64,000 nt of DNA from Flectonema sp. DT1601 (Eukaryota > Euglenozoa > Diplonemea > Diplonemida > Diplonemidae), in the NCBI GenBank assembly GCA_964019425.1, contig OZ025806.1, positions 615,374-679,373 on the forward strand. The letters are read 5' to 3'. Shown here piece by piece: positions 40,095 to 52,319 of this stretch. Position numbers and translations under genes: made by a program. The number at the start of each line of letters is the position of its first letter. The stretch's first letter is position 1. The notes beneath the pieces were generated by a model, which saw nothing but the letters and a program-made list of their open reading frames with translations, did no database searches and was not told where the DNA came from.

Positions 40095-40949
40095 ATGCAA
40101 AGGATAGATGGAATGCTTTTCCCATATCCGTATAACCGACCCCCGAGTGTAAAACATGAAGTCACAACTACTGGAACAAACACTGAACCCACAAGAGAAG
40201 CAGAAGTATTTTCTAATAGACATATTGCTGAAGGGTATTTGATTATTGAGGACTCAGAAGCTGACAGACGAAGGACAGATTTACTGAATGAAGTGATCAC
40301 AGAAAGGGTTAAAAGACAAACAGTCAGATCGGCTAGTAGAAGTCCGAGTGGTAAAATGATAATAAAGTCTTCTATGAGTCCTTATGTTGCATACCCTGAG
40401 GATGACATGACGGAGCTACCTCTCGATAGAATGAACACACTAAGTACTGACAACTCACCTCCATCAAATACTACTCGGTGGTCATACAACAACCGCCCTC
40501 CTAAACAGGCTGGTCTTTTTAGTTACCTCTCCTCTGAATTACAGTCGGAGTCACCTCCGCAACTAGCCCATCGAAGCAGCTCGAAAGGTCTTCATGGTAA
40601 GCATCGGTATGTTATAATTGTATTGTTTGTTAAGTTGTATTTAGAAAAAAAAAAAAAAAAAAAAAGTGAACTAATAAAAATAAACAGCCGTAAAGAATAC
40701 CTTCAATTTATGTCAACACCTCGCACTGTTAGAAAGCCTCATTCAGCAGACAACAGTCACTTATGTTGGAAGTATGTTTCAAGTGGGTTGGTGTGAAGTT
40801 AGTGTTGTGGTACTTATTGTGTTTAATAATTTAAAAAAACAAACAGATATGACAACAGAGGTTCTAAGAGCAAAGGAATTGATCATATATTTCATTACGA
40901 AACAAACTATTGTCCACAACAACCACCAGCTCCAAAGAGAAAGAACTGA
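40095..40949 (+). CDS. Three-exon protein of unknown function
   Basis: Exons 40095-40606, 40688-40771 and 40847-40949 join to 232 residues. Both introns start GTATGT and end AAACAG (81 and 75 nt, both phase 2). The GTATGT at 40607 was preferred over GTAAGC at 40596 because only it keeps the frame of exon 2. The product is polar and probably partly disordered, with many Ser, Arg and Pro. It contains an acidic patch (EDSEADRRRTDLL), a WSYNNRPPKQAGLFSYL stretch, and it ends HIFHYETNYCPQQPPAPKRK. The composition resembles small microtubule- or cilium-associated proteins, but no family was recognised. Confidence 0.7.
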
Positions 40950-41008
40950 ATTTTATAAATTAAAGTCACTCGAAAGGTTTTTTTTTTTTCGTTTTATTGT
41001 TACTACAG

Positions 41009-41056
<48 letters not shown>

Positions 41057-41164
41057 GGTAATAAAATTAGTAAGGAACTGTTACTATTCCAATGCGTTAG
41101 TTATAAGGAGTATTTCTATTGATGAAATGGTTTAATTTTGTTTACATTAATGTATCTAACACAA

Positions 41165-41201
<37 letters not shown>

Positions 41202-41518
41202 TTTTTAAATTGTATTGTTATGTTTCTCTTTGAAGTTGTGTTTTTTATGTAATAATTAATTGTTAATATTGTTTTATTAAAGTAACTGAAATTAATCTCA
41301 TGGTGTTAGGGGGTATCGTGTGAGTGAGAGAAGTCTGAAATTTTTTTGGTATCTCGATCAAAATAATTATTCCCCTTCAAGAGGAGTCTGTCATTTCTTC
41401 AGTTTAGCCTTATTACTTACTTTAGTATTGTGATATCTACTACTGTCAAATTTATTATTTATCTCAACAGTTCTCTATTTTGAATAAACTACGTTTACGT
41501 AAAACTACTTTAATAACA
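40950..41518. other. Intergenic region with poly-A tract and (TC)n microsatellite
   Basis: An A run of about 46 at 41009-41055 and a TC repeat at 41169-41197. There is no protein-like ORF. CTCAACAG at 41463-41470 is a candidate acceptor for the next gene. Confidence 0.6.
41169..41197. repeat. (TC)n microsatellite
   Basis: About fourteen uninterrupted TC dinucleotides. Confidence 0.95.
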
Positions 41519-42034
41519 ATGACCGCACAAACTTCATCGACAACTAGCGCCACCGTTGCTGCTTCCCGTTCACCGACCGGCCAGGAGATGGCGATTATCG
41601 GAACGAAGCCATGTACCCACAACAGTTGGGACAACGTTAGAATAAAGAATGGTACCACAACACTGAGGTGTAGAATGTGTCAATTACAGTGGAAAACTGC
41701 CCATCAGCAGTTGCCAAGGTGTGGATCGTTTTTGAACGATCCAAACTCATGTGATGACGACTGTCAACTGGTACATGTTCACCCATTCAAGCAAAACTTA
41801 AAAGAAAGAGTTGGAAACCACGGACCTGGACTTTTAAAGAGTGTTCCTCTTGCAGTTCAGGTTAAGTTCCAACAGGAGGAAGAGAAGGACAGGCTTTCCA
41901 TGTCAAGTTCGTCAAGTGAAGACGAGCGTTCGAATGGATCGCATACTTCGACTCGTATTGTTGTTTTTATTGAAGACGACGGCACCACAACTGTAGAAGA
42001 AGTTGAAACCGAATGTGACGACGCATCTCAATAA
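41519..42034 (+). CDS. Cys/His zinc-binding protein
   Basis: 171 residues from the ATG at 41519; the frame runs upstream but without an ATG. Residues about 30-105 carry C-x-H-x2-WD (CTHNSWDNVRIK), C-x2-C (LRCRMCQLQW), and C-x9-C-x3-C-x3-H (from CGSFLNDPNS to CQLVH). These can form two zinc sites, the second like a CCCH finger, so RNA or protein binding is possible. HPFKQNLKERV follows. The C-terminal part is Ser/Glu-rich and acidic (SSSSSEDERS, ending in Glu and Asp). I recall similar C-x-H..WD..R..C-x2-C modules in protist proteins but cannot name the family. Confidence 0.75.
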   Translation: MTAQTSSTTSATVAASRSPTGQEMAIIGTKPCTHNSWDNVRIKNGTTTLRCRMCQLQWKTAHQQLPRCGSFLNDPNSCDDDCQLVHVHPFKQNLKERVGNHGPGLLKSVPLAVQVKFQQEEEKDRLSMSSSSSEDERSNGSHTSTRIVVFIEDDGTTTVEEVETECDDASQ

Positions 42035-43884
42035 ATAAAAATAATTTCAACAGGTTGGAATTCAACAACAATAACAACAACAAAATTAATAACAAGCTGG
42101 TTATATCTTATCATTCAACCGATATAGTATTTTATATGAACGAAATGAATATATAAAATAATATCAACAACCTTCGACAATACCCCAGTGTTGAAATGTC
42201 AGTTAGTATATATCTGTTATCTTATGTTGCTTGCCTCCTTCTTATGTTTTGTTAGTCACATCTTCACTTAAGACAATTCTTCTTGTTTTCGTAATTTGAT
42301 AGTTGTCCGTTGCTTTGTTGTGACGAGAAGAGTACTAATTTACACTACCAAGTTTTTAGTATCTTAGTGCTAAGGTTTTCACGACCTTTTTATTCTAATA
42401 TGGGCTACCCCGAGGAGGAGACTATTCCTTTCGTGGGTAACCTTTTTTTTTCACGTTGTACAAAGTTATTCTTTTTGATGCTTTTGTCGTTTCAGTCGTT
42501 TGTTCAGGTCATCTGATGTGTTTCCCTTTCTTTTTTATGTTCTTTTTCGTTTTTTATTTATTTTTTTTTTTTTCCATCGAATTGTACCTTCTTTTAAAGA
42601 AGAAAACCAGAAAACCAATGAGGAAAAAAAAAAAAAAAAAAGAAAAAGAAAAATAAAAAAGACAGCGAGAGACAAAACACACAAACAAAAAAAAAAAGAA
42701 CATAATTATTCATTTACGTAATTTATAATGCCTTCGGCATAATTTTTCATTCATTCGTCCCGCGCTTCCCCTTTAAGGCCCTCTGGCCTTTGCCATTTTG
42801 TATTCTTGTTACTTGCTCACCATGTAAACGTTGAGGAAAAAGAAAAAAAAAAAAAATATCCCCCGTTTTTCATTATTTCTTTTTCTTACGTTCTGTGACT
42901 CTGCCTTAATTTTTTTTTTGGTGTCCGCGTTTGTTATTTTCCGGGTCTTCCTTTCCTTCTTCTCAAAAAAGAAAAATAAAAAAATACGGAGGTGTGACTG
43001 GAAAAAATGGCAAGACGCGGACATCTGGGCAGAAAAAAAAAAGAAAAAAAAAAAGAAAAGACAAATACTTCCCCCCTTTTTGCCTTGCATGGGTCCCCCG
43101 TCCTCCTCCGTCCCTGTTTAGCCTTTTTAAAGGTGCACACTTGGTGTGTCAGATCATTATAAACCAAAAAAAAGAAAAAAACAAAACAAAAAAAAAAAAA
43201 AAAAAAAAAATCATGCTGAGTGAACTGCCACTCTAAGCTCACGATCCTATTCTTGTTTGCGTTTCATTTTATTACGTTTTTCTTCTTCTTTTTTTTTGGT
43301 TTCAAACCTACCTCTCTTTTGATATTGTTGCCTCAAAATGGCTTTAATTGACAGTGCCTGTTCTACCACTCTGCTTCTCTGCTTACGCTTCCCCTGCTTG
43401 GGGTTTTAGTGAGCGGAGGTTGGGCTGTATTCAAACTTTTTTTTTCTTTTCCTGGAGCTGAAGCATTCTGGCTCTATTTTAAAAAAATTTTAAAACTCAT
43501 TTTTTTTGATACTTTTTATTTTTGTTCCAAGACTGATGATGACATCAGAAGAAAAAAAAAAAAAAAAAAAAAAAACAAATTACCTTCTGATAACATGATC
43601 TGGCCTGGATTCCCCCTCTCTTCCAAAATTATTACTTAAAAAAAAAAAAAAACATATTCTGTATTTTCATCCTCAACGAGATAGGACTGTATGAGTTTCT
43701 TATACTCGTTTTTTTTTTTCTTTCTTCTTCCCCTTATTATTTTACTTAATTATTTTTGCTAATATTCGTCGTATAGGTTCCTCTCTCCCGATCCTGTGGA
43801 GCTTCTGCCTTTACTGTGAGTGGAAATCTGTCACTTAGTTGGTTTTGTTGTTTTTCAAAATTGCATAGTATTTTTGAGGAAAAA

Positions 43885-43916
<32 letters not shown>

Positions 43917-46375
43917 AATGATGAATTTCCCAGCAACAATATCCCACCTTTTATCAGAACTTAGGAGGTCGGTTTTTAGGCAAAAAAAGAAAAGGATGTA
44001 CCCTCATTACTTCCCTATTGGCATTTGTTATATAATGCAATTTATTCAAAGGCATGAAATAAAATAAATAAAAGAATACCGCTGTTGTAGAGACACGTAG
44101 AGAACAAAAAAACAAAAAAAAAACAAAATATAAAATAAAAAAAAATAAAAAAAATAATAATAATGAAATATTATACATAGTCGTCCTTTTTTCCTTTCCC
44201 GCTTATCTTGTCATCCTGTGTATGATTGTGGTCTTTTGTATTTCTTTTTGCAGCGATCCAATTAAAGTAAACCCGGATGCCAAGTGGGAATCGTTTTTTT
44301 TTTTACTTCTTGTTCTTTTTTCTTTTTTTTTTTCCACTCTCGATATGCGTCCGGAAATAGGGCTTTTTTCTCTTTTGAAATTTGCTTCTTTTATCTGGTG
44401 CTTGCCATTTAGATTTCAGGTTTCAGAAAGTAAAATAACGAATTATTGTTTGAGGACTGCCTCATTCTGCTCCCCCCCTGTACTGAACAGGCAACGTTTG
44501 TGGAGAGAGAAAAAAAAAAGAACAAAAAAAAAAAAAAAAGGAAATCAATAACAACTACGACGGCAATGGAATAAAATATATTTATGCGCCACGGAAATAT
44601 CTTCGTAAATTGAAGATGGATGTTGCTTTACTCAGTTTTTTTCTTCCTTTTGTAGTCGATTTCGGCTCTCATACAAAACGAGTAATTCCAATTTCCAAGC
44701 TGTTACGGCACTGTCTTGTGCCCTGTTTTTTTTTTTTGTTTTTTCCTTTCCCCCAGAGTCGCTGTATTGCTATTGCCGCTGACACTCGTAGTGGCTTTGG
44801 TGATATCGATCAGTGTTTTTTTGGGATCTTTTGTAGTTCTTTCTTTTCTTTTTTTTTTCTTTTTTTTTTTTTTTGTTTCTCTTCCTGATATTCTCTCTGG
44901 GGTTGTTATGATACTAAATTGTTTTATGTAGTGCCTCTGGTTATAAAAATTTAAAAAAAAAAAAAAAAACTTTAATTAATAAAGGTACAACCTACTGTCC
45001 CCAACTCATATAGGTTATTTCTTTGTAGCTAGTTCCCTTTATGTTGCTGGTGTTCTTTCTTCGTTTTGAAATCTTCTTTTTTTCCTCTACATTTTTATTC
45101 TATACAACGCCACAGTAAGTGACCCTGATGTGTGTATGATAATTTCCGCTACAGTACTGACAGCGGTATTTCTTGTGGGTAATTTTTTTTTATTTTTTTT
45201 ATTATTTTTTTTTTTCCCTTTTTTTTTTTTTTTTTTTTTCGATGTCGAGCACACTTCTTCTGCTGAAGCAGCGTGCATGCACAAAAAAAAAAAAAGAAAA
45301 ATATTTAAAAAAAAATAAATGAGTAAGAAAAAAAAAAAAAATATAACTGCAAGACATTAAAGGTGCTCCACTGGTGACAGGACGCTGAACAACGAGCCTG
45401 TGACCGGATTGTCCTTAAAAAAAAAAAAGAAAAAAAGAAAAAAAAAATATAAAAAAGGAGAGACATTGATGTTTTATTATTCTATCTCTCTTCCTCTCTT
45501 TGTCAGATATTCGTCGTTCGTCGAATTGAAGACATGCATTTTTGATTGTTAGTGATGATTTACGTGTGCTTCTGCATACCAATTAGTTTTGTCTTTCTGT
45601 TCCAAAGAAGAAAAAAAAACTCCCCATATGTTGAAAAAATAGCGCGATTCTTTAATACTGGCTGCTTTCTTTTTGTTGGGATAGGGAAAAAATAAAATAA
45701 AAATAAAAAACAACAAGGAATGCATAAAAAATAAGAAAAGAAAAAAAATTAAAAAAAAGAGAAAAGGGGAAAAAAGAAATGTAATGGTACTGCTCGGGGG
45801 GACTTGCTGACCTTGTCAGTGATGGTGCTGGGGGAACGTGATCGTTCTACCATCTTTGCATCCTCGAGCATACTCTGTAGTCACTTTTTGGTGCCGTATA
45901 CAGTAGCATTTGTCCCTTTTCACCTTGCCACCTCTTTACCGTACGAAGTGTTATAAGACATGATTATTTGGCTACAGAAAAAAAACTATGCAGCTTTTTG
46001 CATTCGTTCGTTTCTTTGCTTCTGTAGCAGTGCCTTTTCTTTCTTCCTTTTTTTTCCCGCCTTGTAAGTTGTCAAAGATCGGCGCGCATGTTTTCTGGAC
46101 TGCTTTAATGCGCCGATGGAGACAGAAAAAAAAAAAGATCAAAATTATCTATAAAAAAAAAAAAAAAAAAAAACACAATTTTTTTTTCCATGAGAATGCA
46201 ACGCTGCTACACTGTAGCTTCTGCCGTTGCAAAAAAAAAAATTTTTTATTTATTCTGTATTACCTCTCTTGCTCAATTCCTCCCAGTTTAAAATTCACAC
46301 TTGTTACTGTCTGACTGTAACCTTTGAGCACTTATGCGGTCTGGCACTGTTTCAGTGTGATAGTGTACATTCCGG

Positions 46376-46410
<35 letters not shown>

Positions 46411-48789
46411 CCTCTCATTATTATTATACGTGCCAAAAAAGTACTCTGCGTTGGATGAAGACAGCACGTGAAGAACTTAGTTGAGGTCTTGCTGTTGATC
46501 ATTGATGTAGGAGAGCTTTTTTTCGAAGGCAGTGTTACACATTATTCCCTCTGTATTTGCGATTCTAACGAGTTCGGCCTGCAGATAGAGGAAAAGAAAA
46601 AAAAGCAAGGCGAAAAAGGAATAAAAAGTTTACCCTGACTGGTACTTTTTCGTTCAATTTCGGAATCGTTGTTTGATTTTGATTTTTTTTCCCTGCAGGT
46701 TGGCTCGTTTTTTTTTAAAAAATAATAAAATTTTATTTTCTTTTTCCCTTCTCTCTCTTTCTCACACGAAACAAGGATAATCTCTCTCTCCTGTTTTTTT
46801 TTTTTTTTAAAGAAAAAAAAAACATTTTCACTTCTTCGTTGCAAGTGGGAAGGATGAACCACGGTTCTATTGTCCATGTAGCAGGATAGTGAGGACGCAT
46901 TGACTTTTTTAGTCACGCGTATTCCGAAAAAGAATAACAAAATTAAACACGAGAACTTAATATCATAACTCACACTTATCGAACGACCTGAATCTTGCCA
47001 ATCAGGTTCGAGAAGTTGCATGCGCTTGCCTTATTCAGGCAAGGAAGAAAAAGAATAAAAAAAAAATTAAGGAAACTTCTTTTTTAAAGAATCATTGTTT
47101 CCTGTTGTTTTCTTCTTTTTTTTTCCTCCTCCCTCCAGTCAAATAGAATTACCCTGCAGGGAGGGTGCGTGGTCTGTTGAGGAAAATAATGAGATGGGGG
47201 AAAAAAAAAAAAAAAATGAAAAAGTTTTTTCTACGAACTCTGAACGCCCTTTCTCACCAGTAAAGAGAGATGTCGCAGTTTTTTTTTTTTTTTTTTTTCC
47301 AAAAAAAAATATCTCTTCCTTAGATTCTTCTTAGCAACACGCACCCTTCCAATTGCCGAACATTCACTACCTACCAAAGGAGGTAGCGTTGTGCGCTTAT
47401 AATAAACCTTTTCAATTTTAATTCATTTTTCTTTTTCCCGTTTCCCTTCCCTTATTACATTCTCTGTCCAAAGTGTGTTCTGCACACGGCGGGCAACCAC
47501 CAGTCCTCATTCTTGTAAAAGAAAATCCATTTCGACTTTTAAGGAAAAAAAAAAAAAAAAAAGAACAGTTTTCTAAGTCTTCGCTATGCTGCTTTGCATT
47601 TCACCTGGTATGCATACATATTGCCGTCCTTTCTTCCAAAAAAAAAAAAAAAAAAAGTAAGAGAAAACCTCCCTACTTCCCCCCATGCAAGGTACATTTA
47701 CATGTTGGGACCACTGGTCGCTCATTTGATTATCAGTTTAAAAAAAGAAATTTCTACATGCCGCCGAGTATTCATTGTCATGAGTGTCGGTGTTGGTGTG
47801 AGATGGAAAAAAAAAAAAAAAAAAAAAAGAAATATTCAAACAAAACAAACAATATAGAAGTAAATGCAATGCCAATTCTCATTCCAATGTGAGTTTGAAT
47901 ATATGAAACTAATTTCTCGTTTGCCTCAGCCTCCCTTGACCACTAACTCCGACCGTTGTCCTTTTGCAGGATGATTTTTTTTTTTTTATTTTTTTTTTTA
48001 GCTATTATTTTTCTTATTAAAAAAATTTTTTTTTGGCACACCAAATACTGTGTGCTATTCTCCCCGTTGTCATATCTTTATTTGGTTGCTCGTTATATTT
48101 TTTTTTTATTCCATGTGTTGTCGCGTGATCCACAATTTTTTTTTTTTTTTTTTTGTGGATACTTTGTTATTTTTTCCTCCTCTCCCTTTTACCCGAAAAG
48201 AGCTGAAATATTTTTCTAGTTGTTTTTCTATTATGTCGATGACTGCCAACTGTTTTTCATAAGCCTTCTTGTCAGAATTTTCTTTTTTTTTTCTTTTTTC
48301 AAAAAAAAAGGAAAAAAAAAAAAAAAATTTCTCTTTTAAAAAAGAGACTTGTTGTAATGCTTTCAAAGTAGTATGATCCATCGTGAATTGAGCTCGGGTT
48401 TGACAGGATTTTTAACAAAAAAAAAAAAAGTAACCTTGCAAGCCTATGATACAATTCACCGGGTTTTAGGTCTCTTTTCACTTCAAGGGCTTTCAGTTAG
48501 TCTACAGGTTGATGTATAGGAAGGAAAATATCTAGGTTTGTTATCACTTTTTTCGTATATATTTATTTTTTTTTCTCCCTTTGCATTCGTTGTGTCATTT
48601 ATTTGTTTTTTATGTGTAGGCGCAGGTATTTGGTGGATGTCGTTTATTCTGCCTTGAGATTTTCATTTCGTTTTTTACACATAAAAAAAAATATCAATAT
48701 TAGTTTGTTTTCGCATTTGCTTTGTAGCAATAACCAGAGATGGTTTTTTGGTAATTGCGTTATCATCACAATGGTTGCAAAAACCCTTT

Positions 48790-48820
<31 letters not shown>

Positions 48821-49702
48821 GAAAATTGAAATGAGATTACATTTTTTTTTGCTTGGTTTTTTTTTTTTTTTTTTTTTTTTCAAAATTAAAAACATAATAT
48901 TTTTTTAAAAACTGCGTTGTAATTCTTTTTTTTTTTTTCTCCTTCGAATTCCGCTCCCTGATTCCCCTAATACTTTATATCCGCAATAGGTTCCTTGCCT
49001 GTTATCACACTTATTGGTTGTCAACGGGCAGTCACTCTGGTATGAGAAGGCTTACTTTACGGACAACATCAACAACAAAGAACTCCTTCATACCGAGCAA
49101 TTGCCCTGGGTAGATGATTTTATGTGTAATTTAGTATTAACTTTCCAGATCTATTCCATTTTTTTTTTTTTTTTTTTTACATCATTTGCTTTTTGATTTG
49201 GGTATTATTATTTTTTTATTTTTATTTTTTTTAAAAGGTAGGAAGCTTTCACCGAATTGTTATATTCGTGTGAGGGGCTAGTGCAACTTATGAGGTACTA
49301 CGGCTCAGAGGTTACTATTAAATGTTCTACTCATTAATTGTAACCCGCTCTGTGGGTTTAATTATTCTTTGAAACCTGTCTACCTTACCACTTCTTAGCA
49401 ATTGTTAGAAATGGATTCTGGAAATGTATTTATTTTCTTTTTTCACACGAATTATTATTATATTTTCATCTACTGACTTTCAATTTGTATGTGATTTTGA
49501 TTTTGTTGAACATTTCAACTCACTGCAGGCTGCCATTTTTTTCTTTCTTAAAATGTTGAAGGTTACTATGCTGGATTCAGTTATTAGCCTCTGAATACTA
49601 CTGGCAAGAGATGAAAACGTTGTTTTGTGTTTTTCATCTTTTAAAAACATAAAGTTGTGGGATTCACCCCCCTTTCTGAAGGAAAAAAAAATACTTAGTT
49701 TG

Positions 49703-49741
<39 letters not shown>

Positions 49742-50479
49742 ACCTCTAAAATACTACAGAAAAAAAGATGAAAAAGACAGAAAAATTTCAAAAATAAAAA
49801 AAAAAAAACAAAGAGAGACCGGATACCACGACGAGGAAGGATGTTATCTGGTCCGCTACATTACAGGATCTCTGACATATTTTTTAACCCTTTGGTAGCA
49901 AACAAAGTGATTTGTCATTTAGGTTTTCCCTGTTGGGATAAACTTAATGGTGAGAATGATTGTTTTTCATTACTAACTCTCTCATCATGGGGTTTGCTGA
50001 TCAGTTTTTTAACTCCCCTCCCCGCCCCAACTCTTCCCTCTATTTGCTTGTTTTCCCTTTTTCTTTTTCTTTTTTTTTTCTCTTTTTTTGAAATTAGTAG
50101 CTGCCAGCAAACTTTAATAAAGGATATGATAAGTCAGACAGAAAAACTCTTATCTCTTCCCCTCCCCACAGAATGTGCGTGTCTCTCTTATCTTTGTTGT
50201 AGGTACAGAGAGATGTCTGCCGATATGAATTTCACAGTCCCAAAGATAATCTTATCAATTTATTAAAACGTCCTTTGCCGCTTATTACAGGTAACGCACA
50301 CATGAATTCCAATCCGTAGACTGACTTTGATACGTCTCTTGGCACGGTTTCTATGTAGTGAAATTGTGTTGACATCAAAATCGAATCAGCTTTACAATCT
50401 GTCAGCACATAAAAGATTATTTAACTCTTTGCAGGTTTTTATTTATTGTTTTTTTCAAAGAAAAAAAAAAAATAGTAAA
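42035..50479. other. 8.4-kb region without a recognised gene, alternating A and T runs
   Basis: Dozens of A or T runs of 8-45 bases separate unique stretches of 50-150 bases, some fairly GC-rich (42760-42800, 43340-43430, 45780-45880). All ORFs come from the homopolymers. Possible structured bits include AAGGCCCTCTGGCCTT at 42773-42788, GGTGACAGG...CCTGTGACC at about 45374-45405, and several TGATGA or CTGA boxes. A 19-residue proteasome-like stretch at 44757-44813 was not supported by neighbours. A ncRNA cluster, or a gene with very small exons, cannot be excluded. Confidence 0.5.
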
Positions 50480-50917
50480 ATGCCGACACCGAGAAAGCCA
50501 TCTCACTCTCCTAGGAGTGGATACTCCCGAAGACCCGCATCGCGAAGACATAACGACAGAGATATCAGAGGAAGATACGACTATGACAGTGACTACATTA
50601 GTACTGGGTTATCACAAATAATGAATTATCGAACTGTAAACAACAGATCCCTATCACCAATAGCACTTGATTGTGACAGAACAAACAGTGATGGATATCT
50701 AACATCAAAACAATTATTAGAATATCATCCCAGACAACACCCAGAAGTTGCTCGTGAGCGCTCTGCTTGTCGTCCCAATGCTGAATATGTTATTCGGGGT
50801 GATGGTCGATTTAAGTGCGCTTCAACATGTCTCATGGTTGATGCTTCTGGTGTCACCAGTAAAGTTCTCAATAATGGAATATACGGAAACTATTCAAAGT
50901 CCTCGTGGGATGACTGA
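50480..50917 (+). CDS. Arg/Ser/Tyr-rich protein of unknown function
   Basis: 145 residues from the first ATG after an A run; the frame is open upstream without an ATG. The N-terminal 45 residues are basic with Ser-Pro and Arg repeats (RKPSHSPRSGYSRRPASRRH), giving a phospho-site-rich tail. A globular-looking middle follows (LTSKQLLEYHPRQHPEV), then a C-terminal part with two Cys (FKCASTCLMVDASG). It ends YGNYSKSSWDD. CTCTTTGCAG at 50427-50436 is a candidate acceptor. No domain recognised. Confidence 0.65.
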   Translation: MPTPRKPSHSPRSGYSRRPASRRHNDRDIRGRYDYDSDYISTGLSQIMNYRTVNNRSLSPIALDCDRTNSDGYLTSKQLLEYHPRQHPEVARERSACRPNAEYVIRGDGRFKCASTCLMVDASGVTSKVLNNGIYGNYSKSSWDD

Positions 50918-52319
50918 TTTTTATTTTACCGTCTGCTTCAACTAACTGTTTCGTTTGGAGTTTTTTTTTTTTTTTTTTTTTTCTAAATTTAATATTTGTG
51001 TTGTACTTCTCAAAAAAAAAAAAAAAAGAAAAAAAACTTCATGTTGTTGTTAACATCCCAGATGATAGTGCGTCAATAATTCTTCCCTTCAACCCCCCCT
51101 TTAATTTTTTCAAACAATAACAAAAATAAGTAATTAAGTACCTCTCTGACGTTTCTTTGGAGGGGTAAAATGTTTGAACATATTTATATAAGACATAAAT
51201 ATATGTGTTGATTGCATCAAAGTAATCTAATATAAACAAACATTAGTAATTTATGATGCGGCGGCTAGGTTATAATTTTTTATTTTATTTCGGAGAAACT
51301 TATTTTGCGATGGACTACCTTCTCCCCAATGTGCGAACTTGGTTACGCAGCGTAATACCAACCTGTCAAACCTATATTTTATTTTATTTTTCTTATCGAG
51401 CAGCGGTTTTGTCGTTAGCTCGTAAAAGGTTTCGTTTTCTACTCAAATTACCATTAGAGGGTAAGATGAAAGTTAATTGAGACCTGATTAAAAAAAAAAA
51501 AAAAAGAAATTATTTTTACGCTTTTTGCAGATTACTTTCTGTTTGCGTTCTCTCTTTGTTTGGCTGTACACACCAATGCTTTCTGAGGGTAACTAACTAG
51601 CCTGGAAGGGTCCTTTAGTGTTATGGACCAGATACGAGTAGACTCACTCTCCGTCTCTCGATGTCTTTCGAGGGAAGGTACGTTTATTATTTATTACCTC
51701 TTTTGGTTTCGAGCAGCTGGTGATGTTATTCTGTTGTGTCTTTTTGGTTAAATAAAAGACTCTCGTGAATGTGAGGTGACATTACTTTAATCTGTTGACT
51801 GGCTCCTGTGGCTGTTGACTTGCCTGATCTTGAGAGAGAGAGGTTCAATCGATCGTTTTTATTTTTACTTTTGTTTCTACTCATTCCACTTGTTGTGTTA
51901 TTGCCGACTATCACAGAATTCTACCACCCCGTTGTGTTCTACACTTTTTTATTCGAACCTTTCTCTAGTGGTAGCTCCCGCACTGGGGGTTATCATTCTT
52001 GAAGATCACAACCCATTGTATCAAGACTTGTGTTCTATTACCTGATAGGGGCTGCTCGAACTCCCATGTCAGTTTTTTTTTGTTTTGTTTTCACCATTCG
52101 GATGTAGATCATCTGTTTGCCGATAACAATGAAATGATTGCATTGTACTTCAGAATACTGTAGTACCGTGTGAGCAGCATCTTTTATAGATTTTTTTCTT
52201 TTTTAATTACCCTTTTCTTCTTTTTTTTTGTGTCACATTCAGATAAAGCGAATACTATTGAGAATGATGTAAAGTGTAATCTTACTTAATTCATATCTTA
52301 AATCAGGTGTGTGTATAAA
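50918..52319. other. Intergenic region
   Basis: AT-rich with T and A runs at 50960-50982 and 51013-51036. The short ORFs lack protein-like composition. CTTAAATCAG ends at about 52308, just before the next gene. Confidence 0.5.

Noticed and set aside
40596-40687. Alternative donor GTAAGC for the first intron of the three-exon gene
   Set aside because: It would shift exon 2 out of the frame that joins to exon 3; GTATGT at 40607 keeps all three in frame.
44757-44813. A short stretch (CIAIAADTRSGFGDID) resembling a proteasome beta subunit
   Set aside because: Only 19 residues long, with homopolymer runs on both sides and no matching exons nearby.
46542-47021. A 159-codon minus-strand ORF
   Set aside because: Made largely of Lys and Phe runs from A and T tracts, with no domain-like segment.
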